This document shows, one piece after another, positions 1-7,809 of a stretch of 64,000 bases of DNA; position 1 is the first letter of the stretch, and the number at the start of each line of letters is the position of its first letter. The position numbers and the translations under genes were made by a program. A model generated the notes under the pieces. That model was not told where the DNA came from, made no database searches, and saw only the letters and a list, made by a program, of their open reading frames with translations. The stretch lies in contig JAENWA010000059.1 of NCBI GenBank assembly GCA_016650295.1, forward strand, positions 1-64,000, given 5' to 3'. Origin of the DNA: Desulfuromonadales bacterium. GTDB taxonomy: Bacteria > Desulfobacterota > Desulfuromonadia > Geobacterales > Pseudopelobacteraceae.

Positions 1-198
1 CGCTTCGCCGCCGATCCGCGTGACTACCTCGGCAATACGGGTGTCGTCGGTAGCCACAATGACCCGTGTGACCAGTGTGGATTTACAGGTGCGCTCATAC
101 ACGTGCTGGATCATCGGCTTACCGCCGATATCGGCCAGGGCCTTACCCGGAAAACGCGTTGATGCGTAGCGGGCGGGAATGACTGCTGTGATTTTCAT
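1..198 (-). CDS. kdsB: 3-deoxy-manno-octulosonate cytidylyltransferase, N-terminal part
   Basis: The first 66 residues of an enzyme that activates KDO with CTP to CMP-KDO for lipopolysaccharide inner-core synthesis in the cytoplasm. The reverse strand from an ATG at 198 reads [19 protein letters not shown], the nucleotide-binding N-terminus typical of KdsB, followed by [16 protein letters not shown] and VIVATDD. The reading frame stays open to the window edge, so the rest of the gene (family length about 250 residues) lies to the left. It is divergent from the redox operon that starts at 431. The call rests on strong motif recognition of a short piece. Confidence 0.9.
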   Translation of the reverse strand, partial: MKITAVIPARYASTRFPGKALADIGGKPMIQHVYERTCKSTLVTRVIVATDDTRIAEVVTRIGGEA

Positions 199-357
199 GT
201 GGAGAATAACCTTGAAAAAAAGTGCCGTAGCTGGAGCGCCAGGTTGTCCTGTGGTAGGACATGTAAGGCTACATCAAAAGCCTGGGGGTGTCAAGAATGG
301 AAAGGTCGGGATACCGTCAGACACTTCCGGCCCGCACAGGAACCTAACTTCATTTCC

Positions 358-371
358 TTGACCCGCGTCAT
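358..371. promoter_or_regulatory. FNR/HcpR-like palindrome upstream of redox operon
   Basis: The sequence TTGACCCGCGTCAT forms a TTGAC-N4-GTCA(T) dyad about 60 bp upstream of the start at 431. Sites of this shape are bound by CRP/FNR-family regulators, including HcpR, which controls hybrid-cluster and nitrosative-stress genes in anaerobic deltaproteobacteria. The downstream gene content fits this role, but one half-site is imperfect and no binding data are available. Confidence 0.4.
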
Positions 372-430
372 TAAAATACCGTCTGTTTCCGGTTATCCTG
401 CAACTATAGAAATTGACGAGGAGGTTACAA

Positions 431-652
431 ATGGAATTCAAAAACAACATCGGCGACAAAGCCATACAGGATGTTATCACGGAACACCCGGAGATCGGCG
501 AGATCCTCAATCGTTTCGAGATCGGCTGCGTCTCCTGCAAGGTGGGCATCTGCCTGCTGAAGGATGTCGTCAGCATCCACGGCCTGTCAAAAGAAGACGA
601 AGCGCGGATCGAACAGGAAATCAACCAACATCTGACAAACAAAGGAGAATAA
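431..652 (+). CDS. Hybrid-cluster-associated redox disulfide (DUF1858-like) protein
   Basis: A 73-residue cytoplasmic protein with the pattern I-x-D-V-I-x-x-H-P-E-x-G-E-I-L and a central CVSCKVGIC motif, which resembles the small DUF1858 / hybrid-cluster-protein-associated redox disulfide domain. In that family the paired cysteines are thought to act in thiol redox chemistry, often beside hybrid cluster proteins. The start at 431 is chosen because GAGGAGG lies 6-12 bases upstream; a longer start at 413 would lie ahead of the ribosome binding site. The next gene begins 4 bases after the stop, so the two are likely co-transcribed. The exact biochemical role is unknown. Confidence 0.75.
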   Translation: MEFKNNIGDKAIQDVITEHPEIGEILNRFEIGCVSCKVGICLLKDVVSIHGLSKEDEARIEQEINQHLTNKGE

Positions 653-656
653 AACA

Positions 657-1112
657 ATGGGAAATCTTGGATGCGGCTGCCCAGGCAGCATGGCAAAAGT
701 AATTGAACGACCTGAAACGACTGACACGGCACACGGAAAGGCCCCCTCGGAACTTCGTCAGTGGCCGGTACAGCTGCACCTGGTACCGCCGACGGCGCCC
801 TACTTCAAGGATGCCGACATCCTGGTCTGCGCCGACTGCGTGGCCTTTGCCATGGGGAGCATGCATCAGGATCTGCTCAAGGGCAAGGCCCTGGCCATCG
901 CCTGCCCCAAGCTGGACGACACCACCGCCTACGTGGACAAACTGGCCCATATCTTCAGCGCCAATGATATCAAAAGCATCACGGTGGCGATCATGGAAGT
1001 GCCCTGCTGTCGCGGTCTGGACGTCATGGTTCGCGAAGCCCTTCAAAAGAGCGGCCGGGATATCCCGCTGGAGAGCCTTGTAATCGGTCTCAACGGGGAA
1101 CGGAGGGTCTGA
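657..1112 (+). CDS. Cys-rich Fe-S-type protein lacking the usual ferredoxin domain
   Basis: A 151-residue protein with four cysteine groups: GCGCPG near residue 8, CADC near 58, ACPKLDD near 80 and VPCCRG near 120. The central SELRQWPVQLHLVPPTAP stretch is diagnostic of a family usually annotated as 4Fe-4S proteins in anaerobes. Family members I recall carry an N-terminal 2x[4Fe-4S] ferredoxin domain; this copy starts directly at the GCGCPG region, so it is a short, stand-alone version. It sits 4 bases after the redox-disulfide gene and its stop overlaps the hemerythrin start (TGATG). A role in electron transfer or metal-centre handling during nitrosative or oxidative stress is inferred from context only. 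Confidence 0.7.
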   Translation: MGNLGCGCPGSMAKVIERPETTDTAHGKAPSELRQWPVQLHLVPPTAPYFKDADILVCADCVAFAMGSMHQDLLKGKALAIACPKLDDTTAYVDKLAHIFSANDIKSITVAIMEVPCCRGLDVMVREALQKSGRDIPLESLVIGLNGERRV

Positions 1113-1663
1113 TGAAAACGAATATAACGCAAGCACTGGTGAATGAACACCGCCTGATACTGAGGATGATCGCCCTGCTGGAGCGGAATGCACCGCGCAC
1201 GGCCGACGGCAGCTACAGCAACTGGCAGTTTTACCTGGACGGCGTGGATTTCATCCGGAATTACGCCGACCGCTTTCACCACGCCAAAGAGGAGGATGTG
1301 CTCTTCGAGGCGCTGGTTAAAAACGGCATGCCCCGCGAGAACAGCCCGGTGGCGGCCATGCTGATGGAGCATGACCAGGGTCGGGCCTTTGTCAAGGCCA
1401 TGGAAGCGGCTGCCTCCCAGGCTCTGGCAGGCGCCGACGGCCAGAATGCCATCATCGCCGAAAACGCCCTGGCCTACGCGGAACTCCTGCGCGAACACAT
1501 CTCCAAGGAGGACGAGATCCTCTATCCGCTTGCAGAGCGGGTAATACCTGCTACCATGAGAGACAGCATCATTGAAGGGTATGCGGCAGCCGAAGCCCGG
1601 ACGGCGGCCGATTTTACCGCACGTTACGAGGCAGTGGTAAGAGGCTACGAGCAGGAACCATAG
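1112..1663 (+). CDS. Hemerythrin HHE-domain protein
   Basis: A 183-residue four-helix hemerythrin-like protein. The iron-ligand pattern is visible: LVNEHRLILRM near residue 10, FHHAKEEDVLF near 50, MLMEHDQGR near 90 and LREHISKEDEILYP near 130. These His and Glu residues match the di-iron centre that binds oxygen or nitric oxide in the HHE family. The ATG at 1112 overlaps the stop of the upstream Fe-S-type gene, which argues for translational coupling. Together with the upstream palindrome this suggests an oxygen or NO defence operon. The C-terminal 50 residues (ARTAADFTARYEAVVRGYEQ) look like an additional helix. Confidence 0.9.
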   Translation: MKTNITQALVNEHRLILRMIALLERNAPRTADGSYSNWQFYLDGVDFIRNYADRFHHAKEEDVLFEALVKNGMPRENSPVAAMLMEHDQGRAFVKAMEAAASQALAGADGQNAIIAENALAYAELLREHISKEDEILYPLAERVIPATMRDSIIEGYAAAEARTAADFTARYEAVVRGYEQEP

Positions 1664-1664
1664 A

Positions 1665-1716
1665 AAACCTCCGAGGTTTGACCCAAAGCGGGCCTAAATC
1701 AAAACTTCGGAGGTTT
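1665..1716 (+). repeat. Nested palindrome between hemerythrin and PAS genes
   Basis: AAACCTCCGAGGTTT (1665-1679) is itself a palindrome and is repeated in inverted form, with one mismatch, as AAACTTCGGAGGTTT (1702-1716). The RNA can fold as two small hairpins or one long 15-bp stem. There is no U-run after it, so it is not an ordinary terminator; it lies just upstream of the PAS gene's ribosome binding site and could modulate expression between the two genes. Confidence 0.6.
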
Positions 1717-1734
1717 ATTCGCACGGAGGAAACC

Positions 1735-2172
1735 ATGCAAGAGACGCCGACACAGGATCAGCTCTGCTCGATAATTGTCAAAGAATCCGCTGACGCCGTC
1801 ATGTTCTCCGACCGCGCCGGCCTGATCCGCCTCTGGAACAGCGGCGCCGAGCGCATGTTCGGCCATACGGAAGCCGAGGCCTTGGGAAAGTCCCTGGACC
1901 TGATCATCCCCGAAAACCTGCGCGGCAGACACTGGGAGGGTTACTACCGGGTCATGGAGAGCGGTGAGAGCCATTACAGCATAGACCTGCTCTCGGCCCC
2001 GGCCCTTCGCAAGGACGGAACTCGCATATCGACCGAGTTTTCCATGGTGCTGGTGAAGGGGGAAGACGGGAAGGTTCTCGGGGTGGCCGCCGTAATCAGG
2101 GACGTCAGCGCCCGCTGGCAGCGGGAAAAAGAGTTGAAGGAGCGGATAAAAGTGCTGGAGAACAAAGCATAG
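1735..2172 (+). CDS. Single PAS-domain sensor protein
   Basis: A 145-residue soluble protein made of one PAS fold followed by a short helix. Residues 15-130 contain the PAS hallmarks SADAVMFSDRAGLIRLWN, GAERMFGHTEAEALG and a C-terminal GKVLGVAAVIRDVSAR strand. The tail REKELKERIKVLE is a coiled-coil start that would normally lead to an output domain, but a stop follows. The start is ATG 1735 with GGAGG 6 bases upstream; a TTG at 1678 is less likely. It is probably co-expressed with the hemerythrin operon and may be a redox or ligand sensor working with a partner. Its last 28 codons are duplicated, in degraded form, near 5.1 kb. Confidence 0.85.
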   Translation: MQETPTQDQLCSIIVKESADAVMFSDRAGLIRLWNSGAERMFGHTEAEALGKSLDLIIPENLRGRHWEGYYRVMESGESHYSIDLLSAPALRKDGTRISTEFSMVLVKGEDGKVLGVAAVIRDVSARWQREKELKERIKVLENKA

Positions 2173-2241
2173 TCGTGGCTTTTGGAACTCGTTGCCTGCG
2201 ATGATACGGGTGGGTTGAGTGTGTGGAAGTGGCCGGTTATA

Positions 2242-2412
2242 TTAGGGAGTTCGATCACGCAAAGTGCTAATCTGCTCGGGTGAATACGAAGGCACTGGCT
2301 CCATGCACAGGGCATCATAGCGATTCATGGCATGTTTATCGATAAAGCCGAGCTCGTTCAAATCTCTCGCGGTCTCGTGAATTTCCTCAAGAAGGCGACT
2401 TTTATATTTCAT
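2242..2412 (-). pseudogene. Truncated NadS/HigA-type HTH antitoxin
   Basis: From an ATG at 2412 the reverse strand reads 56 residues: MKYKSRLLEEIHETARDL, then FIDKHAMNRYDALC and EPVPSYSPEQISTLRDR. This matches the N-terminal lead-in of NadS/HigA-type antitoxins, which in intact proteins continues directly into an XRE helix-turn-helix. Here a stop follows at once (LRDRTP), so the DNA-binding domain is gone. AGGTGC precedes the ATG. No toxin partner (RelE-like) is seen beside it. It is best read as a remnant left when the neighbouring island was inserted or deleted. Confidence 0.7.
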
Positions 2413-2564
2413 ATAGCACCTCCAGCAGTGACCGTTTCACAATCAACCATCAATCAAACAAATCATATCTGGCTAACTATCTGATGTTTTACAGTTAAGA
2501 GGTATAAACGAGCTATGGGCTCCCTCAATCATCAAACAACCATCAAACAAATATCGCGTTAGGT

Positions 2565-4703
2565 TCAGGCCCACCACGGCAGGTATTTTTTCGCTTTACT
2601 GCCGACAGTTTCGTCATAGCAGCGGATAAGCCCGGAAGTTGATGTCTCTTTAATTATTCTTGAAGCGGTGGCGCTGTTCTTGTCTTCAATACCGAATCGC
2701 TCGCGCAAAGTTGTGTTGGTCATAAAGTCCCGCTGGACATACCTCAGGCAGGCGTGCAGGTAGCAAGCACGGGTCCGGTCTTCCTTGGACATCTCTCTCA
2801 GTTCGCGATGGGCAAAAAGTACGGATCGAGTATGTTCGTCCGATGATTCGAATATCGGCGCAGGTAGCTGGTAAAACTCGGTCTGAAAAACCACCTTGTC
2901 TATGCCGCTTCCCCGCTCCTCACAGACACCAATGCGGCGCATGAACGAAGCAATCAGCTCGTTGCGGGATTTCGGCGGGCTGTCAAGAAACCTGTCGGTT
3001 TTGACCAGCGGCAGACCTGGATTGGTGATTTCCATGCGATTTGAAAAGATCTCCACCATCGGCGCGGTGCCGGTGACATGGAAATCCTGATGGATAATGG
3101 CGTTCGCAACCAGCTCGCGAATAGCAAGCTCCGGAAACATGGGAACTTCACGTCGTAACGCCTGCCCAATGACCTCATTGCTGGGCAACAGATTGATGAC
3201 AAAGCCGATCAATCCCTCAAATCCGCATGCATACCCCTTGGCCCCTTCTTGCTCCCGAACTGTTACTACCCGGTTTTCCCCTTTATATTGAATGACGCGC
3301 ACTGCTTTGCGTTTCAGACTACGAAAGTCGGAAAGCTTCTTTGCAAACAGCACGGCGCCAAGATTCGTGATGTTCCACTTGCCGCTTTTCCCAGGTGCAA
3401 TCATCTCATCAGCATATAAAGCCGCCAGAATACCATCACGGGATTCCGGCAAGGGGGATTTTAACAGGTCAAAATAGGCGGGATAATCCAGCAAACGAAA
3501 CAGTTCTTCCGGCCCAATATTTTCAGCGGCTATTTCCCGCTCAAAAGGGGTCTTGTCAAATACGCGCCACAACTCCCGCTCTTTTTCCGGGAAATCCTTG
3601 AGCTTCTTTTTGTAGGAGCCAACCCGGATATATTCGGTATTCCTGAACTGTACCGGATGGCGGAAAGGCGGCACGTTGTTGACCGCTTCTTCGTAGGTAT
3701 AGGCAAAGGTCGGCAAACCATCTTCGCAATGGAAGAGTTGGAAGGTGTTGTGGTCAATGATGTCGGTCGGTGTAGCCGTGAGACCCAGGGTGATGGTTTT
3801 GAAATAGTCGAGGATTTCACCATAAGTGTTGTAGATGGAGCGATGACTCTCATCAATGACGATCAAGTCGAAGAAGTGTGGCGAGAGCTGTTGTGACTCA
3901 TCTCGAATAACATTGAGCATGGTTGGATAGGTGGCTATGTAGATACGACGATCTTTGGCAATCAGCTTTTCCCCTACATTTGGCCAACGTGGTTCGTTGG
4001 GTAAATATTCTTTGAACGCTGACAATGCCTGTTCCCTTAGTGCAATGCGATCTACGAGAAAGAGTACCTTTTCCGCGTGGGATGCCCGCATCAGCGCATC
4101 AACCATGGCAATGCAGGTGCGGGTTTTACCGGTGCCGGTAGCCATCACGAGCAGGAAGTCACGTTTCTTTTGCTCGATTGCTTCCAGCACGGCGCGAATG
4201 GCGCGAATCTGGTAGTCACGGCCTGCAATATAAGTATTGATCAGCTCTTGAGTAAGCGGTTTACGGTTGCGGCGAATATATTGAAAGCGTTCCAGATCAT
4301 CGCGGGTGGGAAAGCCAACGACTTTACGGGGCGGGTAGTTGTCCAAATCCCAGAAGTAGGTTTCCAGGCCATTGGTGTAGAAACAAAAAGGAAGCTCGCC
4401 GCCCATCTGCTTGTGAATGTTGAAACAGTATTGCTTGGCTTGTTCTCGGCCGATAGCCGCATCCTTGCTGCTTTTCTTGGCTTCGACTACGGCAAGGGGC
4501 TTTGCGTCTTTGCCCAACAAGACGTAATCACTGAACTGGTGCCCTTGATAGGGGGTAAGCGGCTCACTTACCCCTTCAGGCAAACCGACCTCGATATCAA
4601 ATTCCTCGATCACCTGTGAGCGGTCAGAGACATTCCACCCTGCAGCTTGGAGATTGTGGTCAATTATTTCTTTTCGGGTGTGGTGTTCAGATTTCATCCC
4701 CAA
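2565..4703 (-). CDS. Chimera: type I restriction HsdR N-terminus/helicase fused to AlbA_2-type ATPase C-terminus
   Basis: A 712-residue protein built from two families. Residues 1-346 are a type I restriction R subunit: an endonuclease fold with D59 and E74-x-K76 (VVEAKK), a Q residue in GREQAKQY, then helicase motor 1 with Walker A ATGTGKT (188-194), DESH (284-287) and TAT (309-311). After EEAVNNVPPF (about residue 347, near base 3663) the sequence switches to the C-terminal two thirds of a schlafen/AlbA_2 plus HATPase_c_4-type protein: YIRVGSYKKKLKD, WNITNLGAVLFAKKL, ELVANAIIHQDF, ERGSGIDKVVF. The second RecA motor of HsdR and the AlbA domain are both missing. No hsdM or hsdS is in the window. 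The track start is TTG 4703 with AGGA 8 bases upstream; ATG 4697 is an alternative. In type I loci AlbA-type genes often lie near hsdR, so an in-frame deletion joining neighbours is a likely origin. Confidence 0.8.
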   Translation of the reverse strand: MGMKSEHHTRKEIIDHNLQAAGWNVSDRSQVIEEFDIEVGLPEGVSEPLTPYQGHQFSDYVLLGKDAKPLAVVEAKKSSKDAAIGREQAKQYCFNIHKQMGGELPFCFYTNGLETYFWDLDNYPPRKVVGFPTRDDLERFQYIRRNRKPLTQELINTYIAGRDYQIRAIRAVLEAIEQKKRDFLLVMATGTGKTRTCIAMVDALMRASHAEKVLFLVDRIALREQALSAFKEYLPNEPRWPNVGEKLIAKDRRIYIATYPTMLNVIRDESQQLSPHFFDLIVIDESHRSIYNTYGEILDYFKTITLGLTATPTDIIDHNTFQLFHCEDGLPTFAYTYEEAVNNVPPFRHPVQFRNTEYIRVGSYKKKLKDFPEKERELWRVFDKTPFEREIAAENIGPEELFRLLDYPAYFDLLKSPLPESRDGILAALYADEMIAPGKSGKWNITNLGAVLFAKKLSDFRSLKRKAVRVIQYKGENRVVTVREQEGAKGYACGFEGLIGFVINLLPSNEVIGQALRREVPMFPELAIRELVANAIIHQDFHVTGTAPMVEIFSNRMEITNPGLPLVKTDRFLDSPPKSRNELIASFMRRIGVCEERGSGIDKVVFQTEFYQLPAPIFESSDEHTRSVLFAHRELREMSKEDRTRACYLHACLRYVQRDFMTNTTLRERFGIEDKNSATASRIIKETSTSGLIRCYDETVGSKAKKYLPWWA

Positions 4704-5285
4704 GCGCAGTTCCTATCATAATTAGTTCTAACTTATTGAAAAGCTCCTCATACTACCCCACCCTCAGCAACCTGTCAAAGGATCAATCCCGATCAATTAA
4801 AGGCCAGCACTCCCACATCAGAAGACCACCCCCCCCAGACTTCTGCCGGCAGAATTATTAACGTAACAAGCTGTATTACAATAATAGCACCTCAAAAAGC
4901 ACCCATTTTTTTCAGCAATATTCAGCTCTACTTTACCAGATTAGCTGATACATAAACCGAGCACTTGTCAGAGAATCTGCCTGCCGGTGGACAGAAAAGG
5001 GACAACTAAGCTAAGTATGATGATGAAGAGGAAGGGAAATGTTGAGCCTACAGGTCTTTGTTACACCAGTATCTACAATCTGGAGAAGGCGGGGAATTTC
5101 CTAATAGCTGCCGTCATCAGGGACGTCAGCGCCCGCTGGCAGCACGAAAAGGAGTTGAAGGAGCGCATCCGGGTGCTGGAGAATACATAATTTATCAGCC
5201 GCCAGCCGCCAACCGGCTCACTTTTTTGGAAACGTACGCTTGAGTGCGATGTCCCGGGACTCACGCCTGTGTTGGCGCCTCGGGG
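4704..5285. other. Gene-poor, AT-rich stretch with a PAS remnant
   Basis: About 580 bases without an intact gene lie between the chimeric restriction-type gene and the histidine kinase. The only recognisable content is the degraded PAS gene end at 5107-5190, described separately. The first 280 bases are AT-rich and show no convincing promoter or coding signal. The stretch probably belongs to the right flank of an inserted and partly deleted island. Confidence 0.6.
5107..5190 (+). pseudogene. Duplicated 3' end of PAS gene
   Basis: The sequence encodes AAVIRDVSARWQHEKELKE followed by RIRVLENT and a stop, nearly the same as the last 28 codons of the PAS gene at 2086-2172 (AAVIRDVSARWQREKELKE). 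The DNA match is high with several silent and replacement changes. Upstream of 5104 the reading frame no longer resembles a PAS domain. It is a leftover of a second PAS gene or of a duplication, cut by the event that brought in the intervening DNA. Confidence 0.8.
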
Positions 5286-7409
5286 CTACTGTTTCAAGAT
5301 TTCCCTTATCACCTGTAGAGTCGTCGCGAAGTCAATCGGCTTGGAAATATAGGCGTCCATGCCGGCGTCAAAACAATTCTCCTCGTCCTTTTTAAGAGCA
5401 TGGGCGGTCATGGCGACAATAGGGATATGGCCGCCACGAGTGCGCTCTTTCTCCCGTATGGCGACGGTAGCCTCGAATCCGTTCATGCGCGGCATCTGCA
5501 CGTCCATCAGAATCAGGTCGTATTTCCCGTCTTCCCACATCTCGACAGCTGACTGTCCGTTCTCGGCGAAGTCGGTTTCGTAACCAGACATCTGCAACAT
5601 TGTTCCGAGAACCTGTCTGATCGTGTGATCGTCTTCGGCAACGAGGAGACGTGCTTTTTTTGTTTCTTCAGCGCGGGAGGCGTCATCTGCCGTCGCCGTT
5701 TTCCCTGGCGCGAAGACGGCGCTGTTCTCCGCTTCGCCCTCACCGAAAGGAATGGTACAGGAAAAAACGCTCCCTTTACCCTCTTCACTCGTGAAGCTGA
5801 TTGTTCCCCCCATACTTTCAACTATTTCCTTGCTGATGGCAAGACCCAGGCCGGTGCCGCCGTAAATGCGGGAATGCGATTCGTCAACTTGGCTGAAGAT
5901 TCGAAATAGGAGATCTCTCTTATCGTCGGGAATGCCGATGCCGGTATCGGTAACGGTAAAGGTGACTTCCCGCTTGCCGCCTGGTGCGCTGCCGCCCGCC
6001 GCGACGCATATCACCACTTTCCCCATTTCGGTGAACTTGACCGCATTGCCTGCCAGGTTCGTCAATACCTGGTTGAGCCGTGTCTGGTCGCCGATCAAAG
6101 TCTCCGGCACATCATCAGCCACTGTGAATTCAAGACCGATCCCCTTACTCTCCGCTGCAGGGAAAAGAATGTTGAACGTACTTTCCACGCATTTCCGCAC
6201 AGAGAACGGTTTCGCTTCTATCGAGAACTTACCCATCTCGATTTTTGTCATGTCGAGGATGTCGTTGAGTATCAGGACGAGGGAATGGGCCGAAGTGTGA
6301 GCTGCGTCGATGAATTTCCGCTGTTCCGCTTCCAGGTTTCCGAGAAGAACGAGATCAAGCATGCCGAGGACACCGGTCATCGGGGTGCGCAGCTCGTGGC
6401 TCATATTGGCAAGGAATTGGCTCTTGCCTCGCGTAGTCGCCTCGGCCAACTCTTTCTCCTGTTGGAGTACGTGGTTAACCGCTTCCATTAACACCACTCG
6501 ACGCGCCACTTCAGCGGCCTTTTCTACTTTCAGTTGCGCTATCTCTGTGGCCTCTTTCATCTTTTGAAGCAGCGGCCCTATTGCTCCTTCCTCCAGTTGA
6601 TGCTTGCTTGCTACCTCTTCCACTTTTAGAAACGCGCGCTCTGTTTCCTTGTTCACCTGTAGACGCGCCTCTTCTGCTGCCTCTTCCACCATTAGACGCG
6701 CCGACGCTATTGACTCTTGCGTCTCCGGTATCCCTTCTGCATTTCGAAGAGCTTCCTCTGCCGCCTCTTCCACCTTCGTAATCGCCAATTTTACTGACTC
6801 TCCTACTTTTCGAAGGGCCTCATTGGAGAACCCTTCAGTATCTCGAATCAACTTCTTAACCAGCATACTCTCGGTGATATCAAACAATGCAATGCGGCAT
6901 TCCTGTCCTGATGCGGCGACAACTGCCTCAATCTGCACGAAGAGCGGCAAGTTCCCTTCTTTCAGGAGGGCCAACTCGCATGTCTCCTTGGCAAGGCTCG
7001 CAAATACCCTTCCGAGAAAAGCGGCGAAGGCGGGACGGGCTTCGCCGACGACGCAATACCCAAAGCGCCGACCGACTAACCGGGAGCGTTCTAGCCCCAC
7101 GAGATCAGCGGCCGTGAAGTTAACCCTGTTGATAGTTCCTTCACGGTCGAGGGTAAAGTAGCCTACCGGTGCAAAATCGTAGAGGTCGGTGTACTGTTCC
7201 AGTGCCTCCTCCAACTGTTCCCTGGCTTGGCGGAGTTCCGCGTTCTGCATCTCCAGTTCGATCTGGTGCACCTGCAATTCGTGGAGAAGCTTCAGCGGAT
7301 CTTTCTCTGTTCCAAGAGGCTGTCCTGACTCGATTTCTTCTCTGAGCCGCTCTTCCGCCCGGCGGCGCAGTTCGGTATTATCAATATTCCGGACATTATT
7401 ATCAGTCAA
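5286..7409 (-). CDS. Hybrid sensor histidine kinase with PAS domain and receiver
   Basis: A 707-residue cytoplasmic hybrid kinase without visible membrane segments. Order: N-terminal coiled coil (residues 10-72), PAS (about 73-185), a long repetitive helix (190-325), HisKA with the phospho-acceptor H338 in MSHELRTPM, HATPase (about 445-560, with DTGIGIPDDK and GGTGLGLAI boxes), and a C-terminal receiver with phospho-acceptor D636 in LILMDVQMPRMNG. The helix contains recurring VEEAAEEA-type units, visible also as repeats in the DNA. The start is TTG 7409, with GGGGG 7 bases upstream. No response-regulator gene sits beside it, so the output partner is elsewhere. It is divergent from the PP-loop gene. 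Confidence 0.92.
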   Translation of the reverse strand: MTDNNVRNIDNTELRRRAEERLREEIESGQPLGTEKDPLKLLHELQVHQIELEMQNAELRQAREQLEEALEQYTDLYDFAPVGYFTLDREGTINRVNFTAADLVGLERSRLVGRRFGYCVVGEARPAFAAFLGRVFASLAKETCELALLKEGNLPLFVQIEAVVAASGQECRIALFDITESMLVKKLIRDTEGFSNEALRKVGESVKLAITKVEEAAEEALRNAEGIPETQESIASARLMVEEAAEEARLQVNKETERAFLKVEEVASKHQLEEGAIGPLLQKMKEATEIAQLKVEKAAEVARRVVLMEAVNHVLQQEKELAEATTRGKSQFLANMSHELRTPMTGVLGMLDLVLLGNLEAEQRKFIDAAHTSAHSLVLILNDILDMTKIEMGKFSIEAKPFSVRKCVESTFNILFPAAESKGIGLEFTVADDVPETLIGDQTRLNQVLTNLAGNAVKFTEMGKVVICVAAGGSAPGGKREVTFTVTDTGIGIPDDKRDLLFRIFSQVDESHSRIYGGTGLGLAISKEIVESMGGTISFTSEEGKGSVFSCTIPFGEGEAENSAVFAPGKTATADDASRAEETKKARLLVAEDDHTIRQVLGTMLQMSGYETDFAENGQSAVEMWEDGKYDLILMDVQMPRMNGFEATVAIREKERTRGGHIPIVAMTAHALKKDEENCFDAGMDAYISKPIDFATTLQVIREILKQ

Positions 7410-7809
7410 GGTGTGGCCCCCGTCTTATTAACACTGAAACTGTGTGTTTCTGGCAATGTTCTGCACTATCACAATCACAACGAGCCCGGCTATCTTGCCG
7501 TCGGTATTGAAAATCTGTCCGGCCGGTTAATCAATCAAATACCATCACGAATTATGACGATAACATCTTTTCTCTGTCACAGGTTTTGTTTTTATGGTCA
7601 AGTGTTGTTCTTTGAATGACCCAACGGTCAGAAACCAGGAAGAAAACACAAAGGAACAATAGAAGGTATCATGGGATGGAGTGCCGCTTGCTGTGTCCTG
7701 CCTTTACATTCCCTCTCCGCCTGTGCTAGCCTGTATAAAATTTCGGTCCTGTGACGCGGCGCCATCCTGACTTGATCAGCCGTATCATGGAGCCCCAGGA
7801 GCTCTTTGA
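7410..7809. other. 400-base intergenic region with divergent starts
   Basis: The region separates the histidine kinase (leftward) from the PP-loop gene (rightward) and must hold their promoters. I see no convincing -35/-10 pair, no strong hairpin and no coding remnant; the short open frames here lack ribosome binding sites and family signals. Confidence 0.5.
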
